Shown: positions 42,897 to 53,124, numbered from the stretch's first letter. The stretch: DNA of 64,000 bases from Physella acuta (GCF_028476545.1 NW_026732031.1:62001-126000), one strand, 5' to 3'. Made by a program: numbers and translations. Notes: generated by a model not told the origin, from the letters alone.

Positions 42897-44280
42897 TTCG
42901 GCATGACATTTGTCCGCTGTTTCCTCTTGGTACGCTGTACAATATGACATGCAATCATGTTTGACATTTAGAACACCTGGCGTGGAGTACAGATCTGGCA
43001 TGCAGTAATATCCGGTAAATCAGACATGCGGTAAAATCCGGCATGCAGTGAAATCTGGCATGCGGTAAACATCTACTCACCATTCGAACTTTTATCCAAG
43101 TTCTTGTTACTGTTATTACCTTGATTGTTGTTGTTATTATTTCCTAGGTTGTTTCTATCATTGTTGCTGTTGGTGACTTGGTTCCTGTCAAAGTTCCCCT
43201 GATTGCTGCTTTGGTTCCTGTCAATGTTCCCTTGATTGCTAGTGCCTTGGTTCCTGTCAAAGTTCACTTGATTACTGCCTTGGTTCCTGTCAAAGTTCCC
43301 TTGATTGCTAGTGCCTTGGTTCCTGTCAAAGTTCCCTTGAATGCTGCCTTGGTTCCTGTCAAAGTTCCCTTGATTGCTAGTCCCTTGGTTCCTGTCAAAG
43401 TTCCACTGATTACTGCCCTGGTTCCTGTCAAAGTTCCCCTGATTAATGCCCTGGTTCCTGTCAAAGTTCCCCTGATTAATACCTTGATTCCTGTCAAAGT
43501 TCCCCTGATTGGTCCCTTGGTTCCTATCAAAGTTCCACTGATTACTGCCCTGGTTCCTGTCAAAGTTCCCCTGATTACTGCCTTGGTTCCTGTCAAAGTT
43601 CCCCTGATTAATGCCTTGGTTCCTGTCAAAGTTCCCCTGATTAATGCCTTGGTTCCTGTCAAAGTTCCCTTGATTAATGCCTTGGTTCCTGTCGAAGTTC
43701 CACTGATTGCCACTGATTGTACTACTGCTCCCCTGGTTCCTATCAAAGTTCCCTTGACCATTCCAGTTACCGTTTTGACCCGGATTATTCCAGTTGATCT
43801 GATTCACCGGACCGACAAACCGGACATCGTCCTGACCCCCGGACCTCCCACTGTTGACCTTTTCCCCGCTGTCGTCATCATTGCTCACCCAGTTCCGGTC
43901 GGACTGGCCATTTCCGGTCGGACGACTGGCCTTCCAGTTGTTTACATTACGATAATCGTTAAAAGGGTTATTTACATTATTTCGACTATTACCTCGTCCG
44001 TTGCCTTGACCATTGCCGTTGTTTTTGTTGCCGGCGGCGGCAGCATTGGGCGGCAACTTATCTGGACAAAAAAGGCCAAAATATATTGTCAATAAATCTA
44101 AAAAAAAAATAATTTACAAAAGCAAAAACCATCTAAAAAAACTTAAGCAGATTATGGTTTAACTAAAAATTAATTTCAATTAATTTAAAAAAACAAACAA
44201 ATGATGACCATACCTGGTTTATCCGAAGCTGCTAAAGCAACTAAAAATATTGCGGAAAGAACAATTTTAAAAGTATCCAT
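30684..44280 (-). CDS. Peroxidase gene 2: secreted animal haem peroxidase with Asn/Gln-rich repeat domain
   Basis: Secreted haem peroxidase, 951 residues predicted. Exons: 44280-44214, 44061-43081, 42013-41901, 41105-40985, 40259-40089, 39291-39228, 38830-38724, 38406-38308, 38185-38090, 37412-37263, 36520-36292, 35386-35286, 34511-34301, 32555-32380, 32046-31944 and 30750-30684. Summed length 2856 is divisible by three and every junction is in phase. Domains: signal peptide (about residues 1-17); Asn/Gln/Gly-rich tandem repeat (about 23-349); peroxidase domain to the end. Key sites present: WGQWLDHD (haem-linking Asp, distal His, calcium Asp), TSFVDAS calcium loop, GDIRVNEHP (distal Arg, haem-linking Glu), RFGHS proximal His, [11 protein letters not shown]-terminal Cys in APVECKTL. 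It looks catalytically competent. Tandem with gene 1, about 7.9 kb apart, same strand. Peroxidases of this family occur in mollusc shell matrix and immune secretions; which role applies here is inference. Confidence 0.92.
31041..31216. mobile_element. Compact hAT-type MITE with perfect TSD
   Basis: 176 bases, CAGAGGCGCAGCGA to TCGCTACGCCTCTG, flanked exactly by ATACCAAT. The best-preserved copy of this family in the window. Confidence 0.85.
31360..31943. repeat. Degenerate array at gene 2 exon 15 donor
   Basis: Irregular units of about 40-60 bases with AACATTATCTTTxAGGAACT. On the minus strand AAAAGTAAGTTCCT recurs, copying the exon 15 donor CAAAAGTAAGTTCC. Confidence 0.8.
31944..32046 (-). 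CDS. Gene 2 exon 15
   Basis: Encodes [20 protein letters not shown] then [14 protein letters not shown]. Acceptor TTTGTAG, donor CAAAA|GTAAGTTCC, phase 2. The array that follows repeats AGTAAGTTCC. Gene 1 has only the second half of this sequence. Confidence 0.88.
32640..32905 (-). mobile_element. Complete SINE with TSD in gene 2 intron 14
   Basis: Flanked by TTAATTAGA at 32631-32639 and 32906-32914; close in sequence to the copy at 19567-19829. Confidence 0.85.
33297..33470 (+). mobile_element. SINE, plus strand, shortened
   Basis: GGGGCGGAGTGGTCGGATGA head and GTGAACTCTACTTCACCCGC tail in gene 2 intron 13. Confidence 0.6.
33560..34300. repeat. 37-bp minisatellite at gene 2 exon 13 donor
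   Basis: About 16 highly similar 37-base units with AGCCACCGTATTTATACCTA. Minus-strand units carry TTTATAAGTAGGTAT, close to the exon 13 donor GTTTATAAGTAAGTGG at 34301. Confidence 0.9.
34301..34511 (-). CDS. Gene 2 exon 13: [10 protein letters not shown] exon
   Basis: Encodes [20 protein letters not shown], then [20 protein letters not shown] and [10 protein letters not shown]. Standard donor TATAA|GTAAGTGG, phase 2. A 37-bp minisatellite continues directly from the donor. Confidence 0.93.
36292..36520 (-). CDS. Gene 2 exon 11: unsplit proximal histidine exon
   Basis: Encodes [20 protein letters not shown] through [20 protein letters not shown] to VPLRELFNR in a single 229-base exon (154 + 75 in gene 1, where an intron splits it). 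The proximal His is in FGHS. The acceptor sits at the edge of the GATTGGGTGGTCAAGT array. Confidence 0.92.
36521..37125. repeat. 12/24-bp minisatellite at gene 2 exon 11 acceptor
   Basis: Units of GATTGGGTGGTCAAGT and GATTGGGT run from the acceptor CCTCCAG at 36521 upstream through about 600 bases. Open frames of [11 protein letters not shown] type are shadows. Confidence 0.88.
37263..37412 (-). CDS. Gene 2 exon 10: distal arginine exon
   Basis: Encodes [20 protein letters not shown] then [19 protein letters not shown]. Contains the catalytic Arg and haem-linking Glu of RVNEHP. Acceptor GTTCAG, donor GGCG|GTAAGT. Confidence 0.93.
37600..38076. repeat. Degenerate 35-45 bp array in gene 2 intron 9
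   Basis: Units with GTACTAGTTAAGTCTGAT and GGGAAATC; begins about 14 bases from the exon 9 donor at 38090. Confidence 0.7.
38433..38690. repeat. (TA)n and (TG)n microsatellites
   Basis: TA repeats 38433-38508 then TG-rich repeats with a duplicated 60-base segment; gene 2 intron 7. Confidence 0.9.
38865..39125 (+). mobile_element. SINE, plus strand
   Basis: Head GGCGTGGCTTCAGAGGTAGA, body GGGTACCTAACTCATGTTAG, tail TTACTTTTCTTTAC; gene 2 intron 6. Confidence 0.7.
39292..39480. repeat. Degenerate short-unit repeat at gene 2 exon 6 acceptor
   Basis: Units around ACACAGGTTTTA and TATACAGGTT starting at the acceptor edge. Confidence 0.55.
39590..39648. repeat. (TA)n microsatellite
   Basis: Flanked by a duplicated AGCTTTGTTAGTATTACACT segment (39550 and 39656). 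Confidence 0.9.
40089..40259 (-). CDS. Gene 2 exon 5: distal histidine exon
   Basis: Encodes [20 protein letters not shown] and [20 protein letters not shown]. All three residues of the D-H-D motif are present, unlike gene 1. 171 bases, same as gene 1 exon 4. Confidence 0.93.
40395..40970. repeat. Degenerate 33-36 bp array in gene 2 intron 4
   Basis: Units with ATTTTGGCCAACATCCCTAT and AAAACAGGAAA; starts about 15 bases from the exon 4 donor. Confidence 0.75.
41125..41900. repeat. Degenerate array at gene 2 exon 3 donor
   Basis: Units with GACCACACATCGACCCCACA and ACTCACTGACAA. On the minus strand TGGTCAGT and TTGTCAGTGAGT recur, resembling the donor GAGGTCAGT at 41901. Confidence 0.72.
42830..42892. 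repeat. (TA)n microsatellite
   Basis: About 60 bases of TA in gene 2 intron 2. Confidence 0.95.
42960..43076. repeat. 20-bp array at gene 2 exon 2 donor
   Basis: About five units of CGGCATGCAGTGAAATCT type ending some 5-10 bases from the exon 2 donor. Confidence 0.7.
43081..44061 (-). CDS. Gene 2 exon 2: Asn/Gln/Gly-rich 11-residue repeats
   Basis: One 981-base exon, phase 1 at both ends. It opens with [20 protein letters not shown] and similar low-complexity sequence. About eighteen tandem copies of an 11-13 residue unit, core [11 protein letters not shown] with I/S/T variants, follow. It closes with poly-Asn and NLDKSSNG. Being symmetric in phase it could be skipped without a frameshift. 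No equivalent exon exists in gene 1. Likely a disordered, self-associating extracellular segment; the opposite-strand frames here are shadows. Confidence 0.88.
44214..44280 (-). CDS. Gene 2 exon 1: start codon and signal peptide
   Basis: Encodes [20 protein letters not shown] then KP, a classical secretory signal with probable cleavage after ALAA. Donor CCAG|GTATGG, phase 1, joining to D of DKLPPN in exon 2. Confidence 0.88.
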
Positions 44281-44414
44281 TATGGTTCGCGGTAAATCCT
44301 TAATTCAATGGTAATTTTTTTTTACAGATGTTTAAACTTATTTCCTAGTTGTAGGCCTACTAGTATCTAATCATGATCACAGACTAATTAAAAGGACGTT
44401 CTTACTAGCGTGCA

Positions 44415-44445
44415 CTATAACTCATTTTATATACTTATATAGTGA
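44415..44445 (-). promoter_or_regulatory. Possible TATA-like promoter element of gene 2
   Basis: On the minus strand CACTATATAAGTATATAAAA lies about 150 bases upstream of the gene 2 ATG. Position and sequence suit a core promoter, but AT-rich surroundings make chance likely. Confidence 0.3.
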
Positions 44446-45693
<1,248 letters not shown>

Positions 45694-45789
45694 TTTCCCA
45701 CTCCCCATCCGGATTCCAACACTTTCATTTTACCGTTATCCCTTTTTCGGCTTTTCCAATTTGAATTTCGTATTACCACATATACGATA

Positions 45790-45865
45790 TATGGGACGGC
45801 GTGGCATAGCGCTGGAGCGCTAAACTGCTAACCCGATAGTTTCGAATCCGGGTTCAAGTTAGTGG
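45790..45865 (+). mobile_element. SINE head fragment
   Basis: GGGACGGCGTGGCATAGCGC and AATCCGGGTTCAAG; tRNA-like half only, not a functional tRNA. Confidence 0.5.
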
Positions 45866-46504
45866 AAAATTTTGTACAAATGTGGAAAATTATGTAAAAT
45901 ATATTGATGTTGATGTATTTGTTTAAAATATCAAATAAACGTTTTTTTTTAAATTCATTAAAAAAAGAAGTACGTGTAAAACCTACAGCTGAGGTTTAGG
46001 CGCAAAGTTAAGTAAACATACTTGACGAAAGCATTAGCGTCAACAAACACATTCACTTTACATACGTTTATTTATATTTCCTACGGGGAATACATTTAAA
46101 CACGAAGGGCGTGCAATTTAAACTAGACATCCCCCACACACTTAATAACACAGAAACTACGATTTCTGAAAGAAGATTTAACTTTTTTTTTTGTTCTAAA
46201 AAAATACGTTAATGTAATAATTAGGAGTTCCAAATCGACATTTTAAATAAATAAATGGGCATAAGTGTTTCCAAAACTTAAATTACTTGCATAGTGCATT
46301 GTTTCCAACATTGTTTTCGTACAGATGCAAAACGTTCGTTAGTCTGAGTGTTCGAATTTCGCACAACCTCAGCACTCAGCGATCGTTAAGTGTACAAAAT
46401 ACTGACCTCAACAATGATGCCAACAGTCCGAGTAGAAAACAAAATATGTGTTGCTTCAAGATGCGTTGGCATTGATAATGGCGGTTGGGGGGTGTTAAAT
46501 TTTT

Positions 46505-46509
<5 letters not shown>

Positions 46510-46590
<81 letters not shown>
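46510..46590. repeat. (TA)n microsatellite
   Basis: About 80 bases of TA repeats. Confidence 0.95.
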
Positions 46591-46593
<3 letters not shown>

Positions 46594-47609
46594 ATATAAA
46601 CTTTCTAATATCGTCTGCTGACGCCAGTCTTGGGTCACATCGACCGCCCTGATAGCTAGGTAGGATCGTCTTACTGTTTAAACACTTTAATAGACCCGTT
46701 CACGACGGTCATGTTTGCTAGTATATTACGCACATCGACTGATATCCCGGACGTCTCCGCGTACATGACATAAGAAATGCACCGCAAAACGTGACACGGG
46801 TGAGGGCTGTTGGGGATGTCTTTAACCTCTTATTGGTTACTTAAATATTGAGCTTTCTTAGAAGCTTCCTTTCCAAGAACTGAAGTATATTCTGCGTGGG
46901 TATCGTATAAAGTAAGACACCTGTTCGGACCCAGTTCTAGGTAGTTCATAAGAAATGAAACCGGAAGTCTCAAATAAGAACATGTGTATTTCTAAAAGCT
47001 GAGCGACGCTGTTAAATTTTATTTGAAAACTCAAGCATTACCTCTATCCAGGAAGAAACGACAACAATATGACTAAGTCAACTTACTGGCTTATACAAGA
47101 ATAGACTTCGGTCTCTGATTATTTGATTTTGAATATCACGCTTTTGTGTTCAATTGTGTTCGTAACGAGAATAGCCGTTCGTAGTCTTGGAAACAAGTTC
47201 CACCAACATGTTACTACAAATCTCAAACTTTCATAACACGAGTTGATCGAACCCCTATGTTCGATTTGTTTGTTATTTACCTGACCACAGGAGAAAGGAC
47301 AGCCGGATAGGCTACTTCTTATTCAGACAAGCATTTATCATTGCAAACTGAATTATTTTACGAAATTAACCCCGTTTTAGTCCAAATGTTCATAATCGGA
47401 GTAACCGCCCACCCCCCCCCTTCTACTTCTGGTACTGCTTTTAACTCTGAAACCCTTTTTAGTTCAATACTGTTCGTGAAGGCTATCTCAAGTATAGTTT
47501 TCGGGAAAAATTGAACTTGATTTTTATGTAATCAGTGTCAAGCAAGTTTACAAGTCGGACACGTTTCTTTCTAAAAAATGTAGATGACGATAAACCAGGA
47601 TACGTTGGC

Positions 47610-49255
47610 CCATTTTCTTTAGTTGGCCCATCTTCTTCAGTTGGCCCATCTTCTTTAGTTGGCTCATCTTCTTCAGTTGGCCCATCTTCTTTAGTTGGCC
47701 TATCTTCTTCAGTTGGCCCATCTTTTTCAGTTGGCCTATCTTCTTTAATTTACCCATCTTCTTCAGTTGGCCCATCTTCTTCATTTGGCCCACCTTCTTC
47801 AGTTGGCCCATCTTCTTCAGTTGGCCCATCTTTTTCAGTTGGCCCATCTTCTTTAATTTACCCATCTTCTTCAGTTGGCCCATCTTCTTCATTTGGCCCA
47901 CCTTCTTCAGTTGGCCCATCTTTTTCAGTTGGCCCATCTTCTTCAGTTGGCCCATCTTCTTTAATTTACCCATCTTCTTCAGTTGGCCCATCTTCTTCAA
48001 GTGGCCCATCTTCAGTTGGCCCATCTTCTTTAGTTTGCCCATCTTCTTCAGTTGGCCCATCTTTTTCAGTTGGCACATCTTCTTCAGTTGGCCCATCTTC
48101 TTTAATTTGCCCATCTTCTTCAGTTGGCCCATCTTCTTTAGTTTGCCCATCTTCTTTAATTTGCCCATCTTCTTCAGTTGGCCAATCTTCAGTTGGCCCA
48201 TCTTCTTCAGTTGGCCCATCTTCTTTAGTTGGCCCATCTTCTTTAGTTTGCCCATCTTCTTCAGTTGGCCCATCTTCTTCAGTTGGCCCATCTTCTTTAG
48301 TTGGCCCATCTTCTTTAGTTTGCCCATCTTCTTTAGTTGGCCCATCTTCTTCAGTTGGCCCATCTTCAGTTGGCCCATCTTCTTCAGTTGGCCCATCTTC
48401 TTCAGTTGGCCCATCTTCTTCAGTTGGCCCATCTTCAGTTGGCCCATCTTCAGTAGGCCCATCTTCTTCAGTTGGCCCATCTTCAGTTGGCCCATCTTCA
48501 GTTTGCACATCTTCTTCAGTTGGCCCATCTTCAGTTTGCCCATCTTCTTCAGTTGGCCCATCTTCTTCAGTTGGCCCATCTTCTTTAGTTGGCCCATCTT
48601 CTTTAGTTTGCCCATCTTCTTTAGTTGGCCCATCTTCTTCAGTTGGCCCATCTTCAGTTGGCCCATCTTCTTCAGTTGGTCCATCTTCTTCAGTTGGCCC
48701 ATCTTCTTCAGTTGGCCCATCTTCAGTTGGCCCATCTTCAGTAGGCCCATCTTCTTCAGTTGGCCCATCTTCAGTTGGCCCATCTTCAGTTTGCACATCT
48801 TCTTCAGTTGGCCCATCTTCAGTTTGCCCATTTTCTTCAGTTGGCCCATCTTCAGTTTGCCCATTTTCTTCAGTTGGCCCATCTTCTTCAGTTGGCCCAT
48901 ATTCAGTTGGCTCATCTTCAGTTGGCCCATCTTCTTCAGTTGGCCCATCTTCAGTTGGCCCATCTTCAGTTTGCCCATCTTCTTCAGTTGGCCCATCTTC
49001 AGTTTGCCCATCTTCTTTAGTTGGCCCACCTTCATTTGGCCCATCTTCAGTTGTCCCATCTTCTTCAGTTGGCCCATCTTCAGTTGGCCCATCTTCTTCA
49101 GTTGGCACATCTTCAGTTTGCCCATCTTCTTCAGTTGGCCCATCTTCTTCAGTTGGCCCATCTTTAGTTTGCCCATCTTCTTCAGTTGGCACATCTTCTT
49201 CAGTTGGCTCATCTTCTTCAGTTGGCCCATCTTCTTCAGTTGGCCCATCTTATTT
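47610..49255. repeat. 15/18-bp minisatellite, about 95-100 units
   Basis: Units CCCATCTTCTTCAGTTGG (18) and CCCATCTTCAGTTGG (15) alternate. Both are multiples of three, so frames of 400-590 residues stay open on both strands; these are low-complexity shadows without start context or homologue. Confidence 0.92.
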
Positions 49256-49565
49256 TGTCTGATCTGCTCGTAACAAGAACAACCGTTCGAAGAATTGTGA
49301 GAATAGTTCCACAATCTTACTACATATCTCAAACTTTTGTAACACGAGTTGTTCGAGATTTACCTGACCATAGGAGAAAGAACAATCTATTACTGCGGAT
49401 TCAAAACGTAAAATACAGACAGGAAATTTATTTATAAAATTGTAAACAGGCAGAAACTCAACTAGAAGTTTTTGGCAACGGAACGGTGAGAGGAAAAAAA
49501 ACAGGAGCCAAATTATATTATTTTCAAAATATATGCCAATGATTGTTGTAATAATATTTATCATT

Positions 49566-49838
49566 TAAAGTAAAGTTCCTTTTCGAACCTGAGGTTCGAT
49601 GCGGTTAGTGAATTAGAGATCAACTGTTTCTGTGACCTCGGCTTGTTAAGAGGCAGTGTTATCATCACTATGCCCAGCCATACTTTCTCTAACGTAAGTC
49701 AGGTACTCGTTAGGGCTGGGTGGACTCAGAGACGTACTACGGACTTTAAGCCGGATTCTAATTCGAACCTTTCGGGTTAACAGTCGTATACTCTAACATT
49801 CCACCACGCAGTCGAGTTACTTAAATAATTCATACCAT
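49566..49838 (-). mobile_element. Complete SINE with TSD inside a segmental duplicate
   Basis: Flanked by TATTTATCATT at 49555-49565 and 49839-49849; absent from the sister copy, so inserted after duplication. Confidence 0.8.
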
Positions 49839-50562
49839 TATTTATCATTGGCAACGGAATTATTTGACGAAATTAACGCCGTTTTGATCCAAGTGTTCTC
49901 AAAGTGATCGCACTCTCTTTCCCTTTTAATGTCCGAAACCTTTTTTAGTTCAATACTGTTCTTGTCTAAATATAGAGAAGAAGATCTGAAGTTTGGTTTT
50001 CGGGAAAAATGAACTTGATTTTTATGTAATCAGTGTCAAGCAAGTTTACCAGTCGGGCACTTTCTTTTTCTAATAAAATGTGGAGGTGATACACCAGGAT
50101 ATGTTGGCCCATCTTCTTGGGTTAGGTCAGGTATAAGTAGCCTACTTATAATTTAACTATTCGTGTTTAACGAAATGGCGGATGTTTGATTTTGACGATG
50201 GTGTAAAAAGAGTCCAAGGAATAGGCCTACGTGTCTGAAAAAGAGGATGAGTGTAGTAGCGTTAATTTTGTATTTCGCTTTTACAAGAATTTAATGTCTG
50301 CCTGAAGTTCAAGCGCCTAACCTAACACCCATTTGGATATCTAGTCCTATATAATCTAGTTTTTATATGTACTTTAAATCTGCATTTAGTAGCTAGCTCA
50401 TTTCTAAATGAATTCTTCTAATTATAAATTAGCATACCGCTAGTCACGTCCTATATCTCTTCAAAACGTCACTGAGAGTGTCTTTTTTTTTGGATTAAGC
50501 CAAAGAAGTTTTTTTTTTTTTTTTCCTATTTCATTTGCATTTATTTACTATCCCTTTTTAAT

Positions 50563-52301
50563 TTTTTTTTTTTTTTTACGTCCCGGCAAGTATGTACTTG
50601 GTTATCATATTTGTTTTATATATGTTGTTATACAAAATTTTAAGGGATAACCATTAAAAGGGGTTAAATTAAAATGATAGTGTTGGAATCCGGATGAGGA
50701 GGGATTGACAAAACTTGTTTAAGCGGTGAGTACAGCGTGTCATATTTGAAGAGTTGTCCTTCTCGCTGTTTAAGTTCTGTCGTCTGCATATATGTAAGAA
50801 ATGGATCTGTCTGGGTTGAGGATGTAGAATATTTGATTGTGGCAGGGGTCGTTGTCGGGGTGCTGGTCGTTGAGGTGTTTTTCTATGTCGTATTTGGTGT
50901 ATAGACTTGTTAGGCAGTATCCACACTGGAAGACAGCGGTGTCTGGGTGTTTTAATACGTGGTGCTTTATTGCTCCTCTGCTTTTGATCAGATTGTTGCA
51001 ATGCGGGCATTTACTCGTATCAGGATGGGAAGTTTTTGTATGTGTTTTACACTCGCTGGCAGTACTGAAACTGTGAAAGCAATAACCGCAGCTCTTGTCT
51101 TTTCCAGGAGTTAAAGGTTTGGGAATTTGAATTGGTTCAGTGGTAGTTTCTTGTTGCGGCTGGGTTTCTAAGGTGTTTGTCAGGCGATCGAAGATTTGAT
51201 TCGCGAGTTTTTTTGTTAATTTTCCTTGTTCTGTGGGGCTGATTTCATTTTTTCTTTTCATTGACGTGGTGTTATCTATTTCTGAATCTGGGCTTTGTGT
51301 TTCTCCAGTGTTTTGGAGTTTTGTTGATGTAGTTGGTGACTTCGGGTAAGCCGTATTTGGGATCGCTTGTTGGTTCGACACGTTAGGGGTTACCAATGTT
51401 TGCTGCGGTGTGGGTGGTGCTCTAGGTGGTTCTGTTAAAATTGTCTGTGAGGATGGTTGTTGAGTTGATTCCTGTATTGTTGACAGGTGAACATTGCTTG
51501 TTGACTCTGGTTTTGATGATTGGCAGTGGTTGGTCCAGTGTCTGTCCGAGCCGCACACCTGACAGGCTTGGCGTCTTCCTGGCAGTGCGATGAGGATATT
51601 ACGTGTTGTGTCTTTGTATGTAATTTGGATGTAGTGTGGGATGTGTTGTGGATTGTCGTTCTGGATGGTGAATCTGCGATTGTTTGTGTGCGGGATTTTG
51701 GTTATTGTAGGTGTAGATTTGCTGACTGTTTGCAGTGCCTTAATCAGTGTTTCGTTGCTCAGGGCTGGCGGGACCCATCTAAGGGTTCCGATGATTTTGT
51801 CCTTGTGGTATCTGTCGAATTTCAAAGTGTATGGGCCGTGTGTTTTGGTGGTGCCGTCCAGACCCGCTACATCAAACTCGTTGGACGAGAAGTACCAGGT
51901 ATCCCCTCGTCCATAGTTGAGCAGAAGGATCTGGTGAGGGCTAATGATATTGCGCAAGAGGTGACCAGGAATGCTCTGGTGGTTGGTTGATTGGATGGTG
52001 ACTTGAATTACTGTAGGCGAGTCGAAGAGCTCAGGAGCTATTTCATCAGACTGGTCGATGGTGATTGTTGTCTTGATATCTGAAAAGGATTGGGCCCAAG
52101 TTTTCATTAAGCCACCCGAACCGTAGTCCGGGTGGCTCCTCTCCGGATCTCTCGACCTAGAGGGAACAAAAATGGGCGCAACCCCATTGTTGACTTTCGT
52201 GATAGTTGCATAGTCCATTTCTAGTGCATGGAGATGAGGACTCGGTGCATTTGCTCAACGTCCCGGCAAGACCAACTTTAGAAATGATCCCTAAAAGTAT
52301 G
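50563..52301 (-). mobile_element. ORF1-only non-LTR retroelement or retrocopy
   Basis: 1.74 kb, flanked by the 13-base duplication ATCCCTTTTTAAT at 50550-50562 and 52302-52314, with a 16-base poly(T) (minus-strand poly(A)) at its 3' end. It carries one long ORF (52218-50770), a 5' leader of about 80 bases and a 3' UTR of about 200 bases. No reverse transcriptase is present. These features show reverse transcription and target-primed insertion. It is either a half-LINE carrying only ORF1 or a processed copy of a host mRNA. Confidence 0.8.
50770..52218 (-). CDS. ORF1-like protein: CCHC knuckle plus three C2H2 fingers
   Basis: 482 residues, uninterrupted. Residues about 70-215 form an alpha/beta region (TVIQVTIQST, ILLLNYGRGDTWYFSSNEFD, YIQITYKDTTRNILIALPGR), then a zinc knuckle CQVCGSDRHWTNHC (C-x2-C-x4-H-x4-C). 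A Ser/Thr/Pro/Gln-rich linker follows, with a KRKNE basic patch. Three C2H2 fingers near the C-terminus: CGYC...HTKTSH, CPHC...HVLKH, CGYC...HLNDQH, each C-x2-C-x12-H-x3/4-H. The first half matches the general plan of LINE ORF1 (RRM-like plus zinc knuckle, RNA binding); the C2H2 trio is unusual for it. The start ATG follows a leader that begins near the TSD. Intactness suggests recent insertion. Confidence 0.75.
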   Translation of the reverse strand: MDYATITKVNNGVAPIFVPSRSRDPERSHPDYGSGGLMKTWAQSFSDIKTTITIDQSDEIAPELFDSPTVIQVTIQSTNHQSIPGHLLRNIISPHQILLLNYGRGDTWYFSSNEFDVAGLDGTTKTHGPYTLKFDRYHKDKIIGTLRWVPPALSNETLIKALQTVSKSTPTITKIPHTNNRRFTIQNDNPQHIPHYIQITYKDTTRNILIALPGRRQACQVCGSDRHWTNHCQSSKPESTSNVHLSTIQESTQQPSSQTILTEPPRAPPTPQQTLVTPNVSNQQAIPNTAYPKSPTTSTKLQNTGETQSPDSEIDNTTSMKRKNEISPTEQGKLTKKLANQIFDRLTNTLETQPQQETTTEPIQIPKPLTPGKDKSCGYCFHSFSTASECKTHTKTSHPDTSKCPHCNNLIKSRGAIKHHVLKHPDTAVFQCGYCLTSLYTKYDIEKHLNDQHPDNDPCHNQIFYILNPDRSISYIYADDRT

Positions 52302-52870
52302 ATCCCTTTTTAATAGGGATCCAAAATTTTAAGTTTTCGTCATCAAAAACAAAATAAAAGGTAGTTGTCGGTAACAAGCCAAAGAAGATCAGAGAAGACT
52401 GACAAATTACGTTTGAGTAGTAGTAGAATGTAGTACAAAAATTTGTGTTGATCGCCATAGTGTAAATAACCTACAGTGTTTGTTATCTAAATTAATCATT
52501 TAAAAAGTTGATATTTAAAGTTTTCTTAAACAAATTTTGTTTTCCAAACATATTGTTTTAATTAACAGCATGTGGATGAAACATAATTAAGGAAATATAT
52601 AACCTTTCACAAAAAATTCTAATTTTCTAAATTCTAACTGTGTCTGAAAATTACTTCCCTTAGTCCTTTAGCGCCAATTACTTTCCTTGATAGATCACAA
52701 AAAATATTACTTCCCTTAAAATAAATTACATAGGGGGGAGGGGTACTTTTTATTTGTTTGTTTGGTGCAATGCGGTAGGTAAAACACTGATATTTCAAAT
52801 ACTGCTTTTTATTTATTTTATACACTGAACCTAATGTTTACTAATTATTATTTTCAATATCAATAATAGT

Positions 52871-53024
52871 CAGTGTTTCTTCCAGTTTTTTCTCCGGGGG
52901 ACATGAAATTTTAGGGGGGGGGGGGGGGGGGGGGCGGGGCGGACTAAAATTGCCGGGGGCGGACACTGGTAAAATTCCATTTCGTTCGGGGAGGGGGCAG
53001 TGGAGATGCCTGGAAGACACACTG
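52871..53024. mobile_element. hAT MITE (CAGTGTTTCTTCCAG type)
   Basis: CAGTGTTTCTTCCAG to CTGGAAGACACACTG, flanked by ATAATAGT and ATAACAGT. Confidence 0.75.
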
Positions 53025-53124
53025 ATAACAGTTTATAAGCCGCCCCTTAATGTCCTCTATGTTTACTTCTATCTTTTGGTTTGCGGACAAGCTTGGGGTA
53101 TTATAGTCGTTCACTAAATTGAAC

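Larger units (their letters stand above)
47155..50125. repeat. Tandem segmental duplication
   Basis: Left copy about 47155-49255, right copy about 49260-50125. Shared blocks include TACCTGACCA-AGGAGAAAG, TTTTATGTAATCAGTGTCAA and ATGTTGGCCCATCTTCTT-like sequence. The left copy holds a long minisatellite, the right one a single unit plus a SINE. Confidence 0.8.

Noticed and set aside
43178-44095. Plus-strand 305-residue VPVKVPLI repeat frame
   Set aside because: Antisense shadow of the gene 2 repeat exon, which is supported by phase, signal peptide and splice sites.
47535-49332. Open frames of 400-594 residues on both strands
   Set aside because: Products of 15/18-base repeat units; no domain, no splice context, and the segmental sister copy has no such frame.
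50669-51010. Overlapping 113-residue frame as a second ORF of the retroelement
   Set aside because: Shadow of the zinc-finger region in another frame; no reverse transcriptase or endonuclease motif.
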